From Acidiphilium sp. (GTDB taxonomy: Bacteria; Pseudomonadota; Alphaproteobacteria; Acetobacterales; Acetobacteraceae): a stretch of DNA of 64,000 bases. How positions within the stretch are numbered: the stretch's first letter is position 1; every line of letters begins with the position of its first letter. Below the pieces are notes generated by a model. The model was not told where the DNA came from and did not search any database. It worked only from the letters and a program-made list of their open reading frames with translations. Location: contig JAQTXH010000002.1 in NCBI GenBank assembly GCA_028688905.1, positions 145,061 through 209,060 on the forward strand, given 5' to 3'. Below, in pieces: positions 20,771-27,672 of the stretch. Made by a program: the position numbers and the translations under genes.

Positions 20771-21042
20771 TCGCGAAATCGTTGGTGCTGTCAGGCAGGG
20801 TGCAAGGTGTGGGGTTTCGCGACTGGATGGCGATCCGCGCCCGCCGCCTTGGACTCGCCGGTTGGGTGCGCAACCGCCGCGATGGCACGGTGGAGGCCCT
20901 GATTGCGGGTGACGCTCCCGCCATCGAGGAATTGCTCCGGGCCTGCCGGCTCGGACCACCGGGAGCGGACGTCAATCAAATCGCCGAAGAATTTGCCGAA
21001 CTGCCGGCGGAGCCGGGGTTTTTCAAACGGCCCACAATTTAA
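20767..21042 (+). CDS. Acylphosphatase, 91 aa
   Basis: Small enzyme that hydrolyses acyl phosphates such as carbamoyl- or acetyl-phosphate. Both family signatures are present: SGRVQGVGFRDW with the catalytic arginine, and GWVRNRRDGTVEAL with the catalytic asparagine. At 91 aa it is the usual size. The ATG at 20767 overlaps the stop of the ATP12-type gene. It is convergent with the FNR-type regulator 22 bp away; no clear terminator is visible between them. Confidence 0.95.
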   Translation: MIAKSLVLSGRVQGVGFRDWMAIRARRLGLAGWVRNRRDGTVEALIAGDAPAIEELLRACRLGPPGADVNQIAEEFAELPAEPGFFKRPTI

Positions 21043-21064
21043 AGCAAATCAGGTTAGGGCGCTA

Positions 21065-21826
21065 TCAGGCAACCGTCTGAGCGATCCCGGCCAGGCGGGC
21101 CGGTTGCAGGACCGAAACGCCGTGATCGGCCGCCACCGCGATCACTCCCTGCTTGCGCAGGGCCGACAGGGCGCGCGAGACGGTTTCGATCGTCAATCCG
21201 AGATAGTCGGCGAGGTCGCCGCGGGTCATCGGCAGGGTTAGCCGCTGGGTTTGACCGGGACTGGCTGCCGCGCGCTGGTGCCACACTTCGAGAAACGACG
21301 CCAGCCGTTCGATCGCGGTTTTGCGGCCGAGCAGGAGCATCTGTTCCTGGGCGATGATCAATTCATGCGAGGCGACGTCGAGCAGGCGCCGCTCGATGAC
21401 CGGGAAGCGGCCGAACACAGCACGCAGATCGGTGCGGTCGAAGCGGCAGAGATGAACGTCCTCAATCGCTTCGGCGCTGAAGGCGTAGCGCGTATCGGCG
21501 GCGAGGCCGATGAAGTCGCCCGAACCGGCGAAACCGGTGATCTGGCGCCTGCCGTCCGGCAAATCCTTGTAGAGTTTGGCAGTGCCCCGATTGATATTGA
21601 AAAAATGTCGTGCTGGATCGCCCTCGGTCACGAAACCGTGACCTTTGGCGATCGTGGTTTGGCGGCCGACGTTGGCCAGAAAATGCAGATCTTCGTCGCA
21701 GAGCGAATCGCATAGCCCAATGTGCCGCGCTTCGCACTTGGCGCAGAGGTCTGGAATGACGGTCCTCAAATTGATCGGCGCGCGCCTGTTTCCGGTTCGA
21801 TGATCCAACATCGAGGGACCCCCCAT
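21065..21826 (-). CDS. FNR-type oxygen-sensing transcription regulator, 253 aa
   Basis: Crp/Fnr-family regulator of the FNR/FnrL type. The N-terminal cysteines C28, C31, C39 and C43 (CAKC...GLCDSLC) together with the central cysteine in DVHLCRFD match the ligand pattern for an oxygen-labile [4Fe-4S] cluster. The cyclic-nucleotide-like beta-roll is in the middle. The C-terminal helix-turn-helix reads TRGDLADYLGLTIETVSRAL, with E-x2-S-R, the residues that read TTGAT half-sites. The start is ATG 21826, with ATG 21811 as an alternative. Five matching boxes lie in the window, one at a class II position for this gene itself, so it probably autoregulates and drives the neighbouring cyd genes. Confidence 0.92.
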   Translation of the reverse strand: MGGPSMLDHRTGNRRAPINLRTVIPDLCAKCEARHIGLCDSLCDEDLHFLANVGRQTTIAKGHGFVTEGDPARHFFNINRGTAKLYKDLPDGRRQITGFAGSGDFIGLAADTRYAFSAEAIEDVHLCRFDRTDLRAVFGRFPVIERRLLDVASHELIIAQEQMLLLGRKTAIERLASFLEVWHQRAAASPGQTQRLTLPMTRGDLADYLGLTIETVSRALSALRKQGVIAVAADHGVSVLQPARLAGIAQTVA

Positions 21827-21884
21827 GATGATCGCCCGGGATCGTTGTAGAATTGAAGATGTCGGTTTGCAAATGAATTGCCAG

Positions 21885-21924
21885 TGTCACGCGTCACCTA
21901 ATACATGTCACACGGAACCTAATA
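21885..21924. repeat. Two imperfect direct repeats, 21-bp period, upstream of the FNR gene
   Basis: TGTCAC-N6-CCTAATA occurs at 21885-21903 and again at 21906-21924, exactly two helical turns apart. They lie in the fnr leader/start-point region, between the fnr start and the FNR box. This spacing is typical of a cooperative operator, but no known regulator is assigned. Confidence 0.5.
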
Positions 21925-21954
21925 TATCATATGCGCAAGCCACTCGTCACGTCA

Positions 21955-21968
21955 TTGATTTCAATCAA
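21955..21968. promoter_or_regulatory. FNR box (TTGAT-TTCA-ATCAA)
   Basis: A perfect match to the FNR/FixK consensus. On the minus strand a TATGAT -10 candidate lies at 21931-21926, giving a start point near 21919 and placing the box centre close to -42. This is the class II activator position for the FNR gene. The rightward ORF starting at 22001/22016 could also use it, but no good -10 is visible in that direction. Confidence 0.8.
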
Positions 21969-22000
21969 GGCAGCGTCAGCATGAACGGTTCAGATGAGGT

Positions 22001-22522
22001 ATGGAGACCACAGTTATGCCGCGCGACCGGTCGTATCAGCCTGGATTTGTTGTAGAATCATTGACCCGCGATCAGATCGGGCCCAGTTTCGTCATTTTGA
22101 GACTTATGCACCCCTGGATCGAGCAACGGTGCTGGCAGAATTTCGCGCAGCGGAGCCTGACGGCCAACCCCGATCATCGTGGGATCATCACGATACGGCG
22201 AGATGGCGGGCGATTTCCTAGCGGCCTCGCCTGCTACCGCCGTGAAAGCGATGCCGAGATTGGCCGGTTGCTGACGGTTCACCCTATGGCGGCGGTGGAT
22301 ATGGTTGATGCGACGCCACAGTTGGTGCGCCTGACGACGGGATTGGTTCAGATTGCCCGCCGGACGGGTTGTGGCGCGCTCCGCCTCGTCGTGGCCGAGG
22401 CAGGGGCGGCATATACCTCGTTTAATCGGATGGAGTTTAATCAGATGGGGCAGGTTGGGCAGGTCGAACAGCTTGGGCCGGTCGCCGCGACCGGCCACGA
22501 ATATACGCTGTTTTTGAAATGA
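22001..22522 (+). CDS. Uncharacterised protein, about 173 aa, near FNR box
   Basis: Not recognised with confidence. It is a soluble protein without signal peptide. The fold pattern (GFVVESLTRDQIGPSF near the N-terminus, GCGALRLVVAEAGAAY and NRMEFNQMG near the C-terminus, final EYTLFLK) is reminiscent of a GNAT acetyltransferase, yet the acetyl-CoA loop is not clear. A short Q/G repeat (QMGQVGQVEQLG) sits near the end. Starts ATG 22001 (GAGGT just upstream) and ATG 22016 are both possible. It is divergent from the FNR gene and flanked by the FNR box, so oxygen-dependent expression is plausible. A 55-nt dispersed repeat follows the stop. Confidence 0.55.
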   Translation: METTVMPRDRSYQPGFVVESLTRDQIGPSFVILRLMHPWIEQRCWQNFAQRSLTANPDHRGIITIRRDGGRFPSGLACYRRESDAEIGRLLTVHPMAAVDMVDATPQLVRLTTGLVQIARRTGCGALRLVVAEAGAAYTSFNRMEFNQMGQVGQVEQLGPVAATGHEYTLFLK

Positions 22523-22546
22523 CCGGCTCAACCCAGTAGAATTTTG

Positions 22547-22601
22547 CTAGAGCATGATCATTTGAGGACGAACAGGCTCTATTGCTATTTTTGCAAGCAA
22601 T
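22547..22601 (+). repeat. Dispersed 55-nt element, copy A
   Basis: This stretch aligns without gaps over 55 nt to the minus strand of 34066-34012 with about 42 identities. It includes CTAGAG, an exact 15-mer GGACGAACAGGCTCT, CTATTTTTGC and GCAAT. Both copies lie just 3' of a gene and point the same way as that gene. Within this copy ATTGCT/AGCAAT can form a small stem. It may be a 3'-end element, a decayed insertion-sequence end or a small repeat family. Confidence 0.6.
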
Positions 22602-22611
22602 ATTGCTCCCA

Positions 22612-22710
22612 TTACGGAAACTTGCGGCGGGTGTAGAGATAGGCGATTCCGTAGAACCCAAGATAGACGAACGGGATCAGAACGATCAGGCCTTCGAGTC
22701 CACCAAACAT
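22612..22710 (-). CDS. 32-aa single-helix membrane protein at the end of the cyd operon
   Basis: MFGGLEGLIVLIPFVYLGFY is followed by GIAYLYTRRKFP: one hydrophobic helix with a positively charged C-terminus. The start ATG 22710 has a strong AGGAGA site 7-8 bases upstream, which argues for real translation. It lies 49 bp after the cydX-like gene on the same strand. Small single-helix subunits (CydX, CydH/YnhF, CydS) stabilise bd oxidases in other bacteria. This one does not match those I know, so an accessory bd subunit is inferred from context only. Confidence 0.6.
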   Translation of the reverse strand: MFGGLEGLIVLIPFVYLGFYGIAYLYTRRKFP

Positions 22711-22759
22711 AATGCTGTCTCCTTTCTGAGTGCGGATGGCATTGGGTGCCGTCGGCTCC

Positions 22760-22957
22760 TTATTTTTCGCGGCTTGCGTTGCCCGCCGCTTCCTGGGTTT
22801 CGAGCAGCACGGCACCGCTGACCGAGATCAGGATGATCATGGTGGTGCCGACCAGCCAGGCGAAATACCAGGGCGCGTAGTCACCCGCGACCACCGCGAG
22901 CAGCAAGCCAAGGGTGAGCACACCGGCCAAGGCGATGATTTTCACGATTTCGGTCAT
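22760..22957 (-). CDS. cydX: CydX-like small subunit of cytochrome bd, with an extra N-terminal helix (65 aa)
   Basis: Single-helix CydX proteins of about 30-40 aa carry a WYFAW-x-LG start. Here that motif is at residues 30-34 (WYFAWLVG) and runs into a second helix ending ISVSGAVLLETQEA. It is preceded by another hydrophobic helix (residues 4-24, IVKIIALAGVLTLGLLLAVVA). ATG 22957 has AGGACC upstream. It lies 47 bp after cydB on the same strand. The protein is probably an inner-membrane bd subunit needed for oxidase stability. The extra helix is unusual. Confidence 0.75.
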   Translation of the reverse strand: MTEIVKIIALAGVLTLGLLLAVVAGDYAPWYFAWLVGTTMIILISVSGAVLLETQEAAGNASREK

Positions 22958-22972
22958 AATTTGGTCCTTTCG

Positions 22973-23020
22973 TCAGCAGAAATGGTCGTCAGCAGAAATG
23001 GTCGTCAGTAGGAATGGTCG
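22973..23020. repeat. Three tandem 16-bp repeats at the 3' end of cydB
   Basis: The units at 22973-22988 and 22989-23004 are identical. The third (23005-23020) differs at two positions and encodes the last residues and stop of CydB. The block lies in the cydB-cydX gap. Because 16 is not a multiple of three, each unit re-presents the stop region in another frame. Confidence 0.85.
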
Positions 23021-24144
23021 TTGCCGACGACGGTTTCGGTCTTCACCTTGCCGCGCATCACCCGGAACGCCCAGGAGGTATAGATGAGGATCGCCGGCAC
23101 GAAGATCACCGCAAAAACCAGCATCCAGCCAAGGTTGTAAGCACTGCCCGAAGCGTTCCACACCGTGAGGCTCTCCGCCGGATTGGTGGTGGAAGGCATC
23201 AGGAAGGGGAACATAGCGCCACCGGCGGTAAAAATAATGCCGATCCAGGCAATCGCTCCCAGCCACCAGGCCAGGATGGGCTTGCGCGCCATCAGCGCCA
23301 GCGGTCCCGCGATCATCCCGAGCACGCCAAGGGCCGGGAACAGCCACAGGAGGGGATACATATGGAAATTATCCATCCAGGCCCCCGTCCGCATCACCAC
23401 AGCGGGGCCGCCCAGCGGCGTCGCCGGCATTCCAGGATCGACCGTCTGGGTGAAGGCAAAGCCTTTGATGAACTGGACCCAGACGCCGCCGATCATGAAC
23501 AAGGCTGCCGCGAGCAGCCCGCCGCCGATCGCAAAGCGCCGTGCCCGTTCCGCAATCGGCCCTTCGCCGCGGATCATCAGCATCGCCCCGCCCTGGTGGA
23601 CCGCCATGGCCAGCGACAACACGCCGCACAGCAGGGCAAACGGATTGAGGAGATACCAGATGAAACTCTCGTCCTGATAGTATTGCGCGTCCCATCCGAA
23701 GTGAAACCCGACGCCCTGAATGACATTGCCGAAAGCAGCACCGAAAATAATCATCGGCACCGCGCCCGAGATCAGGAACACCCAGTCCCAGCTTTCCCGC
23801 CAGCGGCTGGCATCGACCTTGGAGCGGTATTCGAAGGCGACGGGGCGCATGATCATGCTGAACAGCAACAGAATCATCACGACGTAAAAGGTCGAGAACG
23901 ACGTGGCATAGAGTGTCGGGAACGCCGCGAAAATCGCACCACCACCGAGAATGAACCACACCTGGTTGCCATCCCAGTGCGGGCCGATCATGGCGAGGGC
24001 GGTACGGCGTTCCCCATCGTTGCGACCGACGAAGCGCAGCAACGCGCCGACGCCCATGTCCATCCCCACCATGATCGCGAGGCCGGATAGCAGCACGCCG
24101 AGCAATACCGCCCAGATTACCTTCAATGCGACATAGAGTTCCAT
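23005..24144 (-). CDS. cydB: Cytochrome bd ubiquinol oxidase subunit II, 379 aa
   Basis: Inner-membrane partner of CydA in the high-affinity bd quinol oxidase; eight or nine membrane helices. Typical segments are VIWAVLLGVLLSGLAIMVGMDMGVG, the NDGERR and IGPHWDGNQVWFILGGGA motif near the N-terminus, and RPVAFEYRSK. At 379 aa it equals the well-known E. coli length. ATG 24144 has GGAG about 10 bases upstream and starts 11 bp after cydA. The C-terminal GNDHSY and the stop lie in a 16-bp tandem repeat. Confidence 0.96.
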   Translation of the reverse strand: MELYVALKVIWAVLLGVLLSGLAIMVGMDMGVGALLRFVGRNDGERRTALAMIGPHWDGNQVWFILGGGAIFAAFPTLYATSFSTFYVVMILLLFSMIMRPVAFEYRSKVDASRWRESWDWVFLISGAVPMIIFGAAFGNVIQGVGFHFGWDAQYYQDESFIWYLLNPFALLCGVLSLAMAVHQGGAMLMIRGEGPIAERARRFAIGGGLLAAALFMIGGVWVQFIKGFAFTQTVDPGMPATPLGGPAVVMRTGAWMDNFHMYPLLWLFPALGVLGMIAGPLALMARKPILAWWLGAIAWIGIIFTAGGAMFPFLMPSTTNPAESLTVWNASGSAYNLGWMLVFAVIFVPAILIYTSWAFRVMRGKVKTETVVGNDHSY

Positions 24145-24155
24145 GGTAGCAGCTC

Positions 24156-25775
24156 CTATTGCCAGGGCTTGTCGGCGGCGTATCCCGGTTGACCGAACGC
24201 GGGACGGGCGGCGGATTCAACCGGTCTTACAGTGGCCCCGTGGTAACCCGGTCCAAGCCGCGCGTATTTGAATAACAAATAGAGTTCAGCGGCGATGAAG
24301 GCACTGTAGAGCAGAGCAAACCCCACCAGCGAGAACACCATGTAGCCGACGCTGTGCGACGATGCGGAGATAAAGGTCGGCAACCAGCCGAACACGGTCC
24401 AGGGCTGGCGGCCGTTTTCAGCGGTGATCCAGCCGAACAGGGTGGTGAGCACCGGCAGCGGAATGGCGTACATCGCGGCTTTCAGCACCCAAGGGTGTTT
24501 TTCCAACTCGTTCTTGAGGCTGTAGTAGGCACCAAAGGCGAATACGATCAGGAAGGCGACGCCCAGCGCCACCATGAGGCGAAACGCCCAGAATTCGACG
24601 AAGACGTTGGGAATGGTTTCCCGCGCCGCCCGATCGAGAATGGTTGGCAGATTGGAAGGCGTGACCTTCGACAAATCCTGATCCGGCGCGAATCGCTGGG
24701 CGAGGAAGCCATAGCCCATGTCGTTCTCGTGCTTGCGGAATTCGGCAAGCGCCGCAGGATCGTGTGTTGCGCCATAAGCCTTGAGGGCCACGATCGCCTT
24801 CATGCCGTTGACGATTTTCGGTTTGGCATCCCGCTCCAGCGCGAAAACGCCGGGGATCGCCGAAGTGAAATCATGCGCGACCAGCGGCGTCAGCACATAG
24901 GGAATCCCGATCGGGTAGAGGTTTTTCTGGGCCTTATCGTTCGGGATCGCGAACAGCGTCCAGGGTGCCGCCGGCGGGGTGGTGGTGTGCCACAGCCCCT
25001 CCATCGCGGCGAGTTTGCTGGGTTGGAGCAAATCATCGAGGCGGCCGGAGGCATCGCCGAGGGTGATCACCGCGAGCGAGGCGATCACCCCGAACAGGGC
25101 CGCCATCCGAAACGACCGCAACGCGAAATCACGGTGCTGTCGGCGCAGCAGATAGAACGCGCTGATGCCCATGACGAACATCGAGCCACACACGAAACCG
25201 GCCACTGTGGTGTGGACGAATTTTGCTTGCGCATCCGCGCTGAACACCAGGGCACCGAAGCTCTTGAACTGCATGCGCATGGTGGTGGGGTCGAATTTCG
25301 CACCAACCGGGTCCTGCATGAAGCCGTTTGCGATCAGGATCCACAGCGCCGAGAGATTCGAACCGAGCGCCACCAGGTAGGTCACCACAAGATGTGCCGG
25401 CTTGCTCAGCCGGTCCCAGCCAAAAAACATCAGGCCAACAAAGGTCGATTCCATGAAAAAGGCCATCAACCCTTCGATCGCCAGCGGCGTGCCGAACACG
25501 TCGCCGACGAAATGCGAGTACATCGACCAGTTGGTGCCGAACTCGAACTCCATAGTCAGGCCGGTGGCAACGCCGATGGCGAAGTTGATGCCGAATAATT
25601 TGCCCCAGAACAGGGTCATGTCCTTATAAATTTGCTTGCCGGTGATGACGTAAACGGTTTCCATCGCAGCGAGTAGGAAGGTCAGGCCGAGGGTGAGCGG
25701 CACGAACTGGAAGTGGTACAGGGCGGTGAGCGCGAATTGGAGGCGAGATAGATCGACGACCGTCGGATTGATCAT
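24156..25775 (-). CDS. cydA: Cytochrome bd ubiquinol oxidase subunit I, 539 aa
   Basis: Haem-bearing catalytic subunit (haems b558, b595, d) of the bd quinol oxidase, which reduces O2 to water at very low oxygen. The haem ligand His21 is in LYHFQFVPLTLG, the second histidine in KFVHTTVAGFVCG, and the GRQPW segment (ITAENGRQPW) is present. The quinol loop is of the long E. coli type: the stretch from WHTTTPPAAPWTLFAIP to DMGYGFLAQRF is retained. ATG 25775 begins the protein. A perfect FNR box lies about 100 bp upstream, and the operon continues through cydB, cydX and a 32-aa ORF. Confidence 0.97.
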   Translation of the reverse strand: MINPTVVDLSRLQFALTALYHFQFVPLTLGLTFLLAAMETVYVITGKQIYKDMTLFWGKLFGINFAIGVATGLTMEFEFGTNWSMYSHFVGDVFGTPLAIEGLMAFFMESTFVGLMFFGWDRLSKPAHLVVTYLVALGSNLSALWILIANGFMQDPVGAKFDPTTMRMQFKSFGALVFSADAQAKFVHTTVAGFVCGSMFVMGISAFYLLRRQHRDFALRSFRMAALFGVIASLAVITLGDASGRLDDLLQPSKLAAMEGLWHTTTPPAAPWTLFAIPNDKAQKNLYPIGIPYVLTPLVAHDFTSAIPGVFALERDAKPKIVNGMKAIVALKAYGATHDPAALAEFRKHENDMGYGFLAQRFAPDQDLSKVTPSNLPTILDRAARETIPNVFVEFWAFRLMVALGVAFLIVFAFGAYYSLKNELEKHPWVLKAAMYAIPLPVLTTLFGWITAENGRQPWTVFGWLPTFISASSHSVGYMVFSLVGFALLYSAFIAAELYLLFKYARLGPGYHGATVRPVESAARPAFGQPGYAADKPWQ

Positions 25776-25871
25776 TGGCTGAATCCCAGAACGACAGGAC
25801 GGCGCGGTTGTGCCACGCCGAAGGTTTCACGAACATTACCCTATTGATAATAGAGCAGCACTATTGGTCAT

Positions 25872-25885
25872 TGATTTGGATCAAT
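25872..25885. promoter_or_regulatory. FNR box (TTGAT-TTGG-ATCAA) of cydAB
   Basis: A perfect FNR consensus upstream of cydA. A TATTAT -10 candidate on the minus strand (25852-25847) puts the start near 25840, so the box centre falls at about -39, close to the class II activator position. This suggests oxygen-limitation induction of cydAB-cydX independent of the upstream cydDC operon. Confidence 0.85.
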
Positions 25886-25917
25886 GCAAACATTCTATAA
25901 TCTGAATGTGACTTGAA

Positions 25918-27672
25918 TCAAAGTCGCGCCATGCGATTTTGCAAACGTGCCAGCCGGGTGATCGTGCCGCCCGCCGATTCCAGCGCGGCGAACGGACCAT
26001 CTTCCACAATCCGTCCGGCTTCGAACACCACCACCCGGTCGGCGGGGCCGATCCCTGCGAGGCGGTGGGTGATGGTGATCACGGTTCTGCCGATGGCGAT
26101 GCGCGCGAGAGCCGCCCGGAAACCGGCTTCGGTCAACGGATCAAGCGCTTCAGTCGGTTCGTCGAGGATCAGGAACGGGGTGTCGCGCAGCGCGGCGCGG
26201 GCGAGCGATAGCCGCCGCGCCTCGCCACCGGAGAGTTTCGCTCCGGCCTCGCCCACCAGCGCGTCCAATCCTTCCGGCTGGGCGTTGACGAACTCGGCGA
26301 GCTGCGCGATCTCCAGCGCCCGCCACAGAGCGGCGTCGGCGGCGGCGGGATGGGCGATCAGCAGATTGTCGCGCAGCGATCCCGCGAAAATCTGGGTGCG
26401 CTGCGACACCAGCGTGAACAGCGAGCGCAGATCATCACCGCGAATCGTGCGCAACTCAACCCCGCCCAGCTTCACCGACCCTTCCTGATAAGCGGCAAAG
26501 CGGAGCAGCAGATTGACCAGCGAGGTTTTTCCGGCACCACTACGGCCGAGGATGACGAGGTGCTCTCCCGGAGCCATCGCCAAATCGATCCCATCGAGCG
26601 CCCAGCCGGTCTGGCCAGGATAGCGCAGCCGCACCCCGGACAGGCACAAATCGAGCCGCTCCGGCCGTGCCGGACTGGTTGCCGGCTCGGCGACCGGCAC
26701 ATCACGGTCGATGATCTCGAAAATCCGCCGTGCTGAGTCCTTCATGCCCCCAAGCGTCTGGAATGCCGCCGGCAAGGGGGCGACGGCCTCGAACGCGGCC
26801 ATCGCCCCAAGGGCGAGCAACGCCAGATCCGGCCCCGCCAGATGACCCGCGAACACCAGCCTGCCGCCGATCAGCAGCATCGCCGCCATAGTCAGATTGG
26901 CGAGCAGCAGCGTCCCGCCCGCCCCAATGCCCGCGATGGTCGCGAGTCGCCCCTGTCGCGCCATCAACGCGGCACTGGCACGATCGACGCGCTCCACCAT
27001 CGCCGGGGCCGCATTATAGGTGAGAAGTTCCGCCATCCCCTGCACGCTATCGACCAGATCGGCACGCATCGCGGTTTGCAACGCCACGGCATCGCGGCTC
27101 GGGGTGTCGCCCAGCGCGAGACTGATCAGCGGCAAGCCCACACCCGCGGTTACCAGCCCTGCCAGCAGCACGATCCCGGCAAGCGGTGACATTGTGGCAA
27201 ACACCAGCGCCATCACCAGCGACCCCAGCGCCGCCACCGCGAACGGCGACACCACACGGAGGAAAAAATCCCCGAGCCGATCGACATCCGCGACCAGCCG
27301 TCCCAACAAATCGCCGCCCCGATCGCCCGCCAAGCCGGCGGGTGCCAGCGGCTCCAGCTTTGCGTAGAGCGACTGGCGCAATCCCGCCAACAGCCGAAAC
27401 GTCGCCTCGTGATCGACCAAACGGCCAGTATAGCGCGCCAGGACGCGGATCATCGCAAAAAACCGCACGCCCGCCGCCGGGATAAAAAAATTGAAGGCGT
27501 TTTGGGCAGCGAATCCGGCCAGTCCGACCACGCCGGCGGTGGCGATGAACCAGCCCGACAGTGCCAGCAACCCGAAATTCGCCAGCACGGTCGCCAGCCC
27601 CAGCGCAATGCCACCGGCAATCCACAGCCGGTAGGGGGTATAGAGGCGGATCAGGCGGATCAGATCGCGCAT
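25918..27672 (-). CDS. cydC: Thiol reductant ABC exporter subunit CydC, 584 aa
   Basis: One half of the heterodimeric CydDC ABC exporter required to assemble bd oxidase and c-type cytochromes; it exports reduced thiols and/or handles haem. Six N-terminal membrane helices are followed by a nucleotide-binding domain: Walker A ILGRSGAGKTSLVN, signature LSGGEARRLSLARA, Walker B LILDEPTEALD, H-loop ITHRL. The ATG at 27672 overlaps cydD by 13 bp. It lies just upstream of cydAB, giving the order cydD-cydC-cydA-cydB. Confidence 0.94.
   Translation of the reverse strand: MRDLIRLIRLYTPYRLWIAGGIALGLATVLANFGLLALSGWFIATAGVVGLAGFAAQNAFNFFIPAAGVRFFAMIRVLARYTGRLVDHEATFRLLAGLRQSLYAKLEPLAPAGLAGDRGGDLLGRLVADVDRLGDFFLRVVSPFAVAALGSLVMALVFATMSPLAGIVLLAGLVTAGVGLPLISLALGDTPSRDAVALQTAMRADLVDSVQGMAELLTYNAAPAMVERVDRASAALMARQGRLATIAGIGAGGTLLLANLTMAAMLLIGGRLVFAGHLAGPDLALLALGAMAAFEAVAPLPAAFQTLGGMKDSARRIFEIIDRDVPVAEPATSPARPERLDLCLSGVRLRYPGQTGWALDGIDLAMAPGEHLVILGRSGAGKTSLVNLLLRFAAYQEGSVKLGGVELRTIRGDDLRSLFTLVSQRTQIFAGSLRDNLLIAHPAAADAALWRALEIAQLAEFVNAQPEGLDALVGEAGAKLSGGEARRLSLARAALRDTPFLILDEPTEALDPLTEAGFRAALARIAIGRTVITITHRLAGIGPADRVVVFEAGRIVEDGPFAALESAGGTITRLARLQNRMARL

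Noticed and set aside
22973-23020. Tandem 16-bp units as a CRISPR or iteron array
   Set aside because: Only three directly abutting copies without spacers, partly within cydB.
24354-25598. Long 414-codon frame opposite cydA
   Set aside because: Arises from GC-rich codon structure of cydA; translation is histidine/glutamine/arginine-rich without domains.
25914-25926. TTGAATCAA near the cydC stop as a further FNR site
   Set aside because: The half-sites lack the four-base spacer, so it is not an FNR box.
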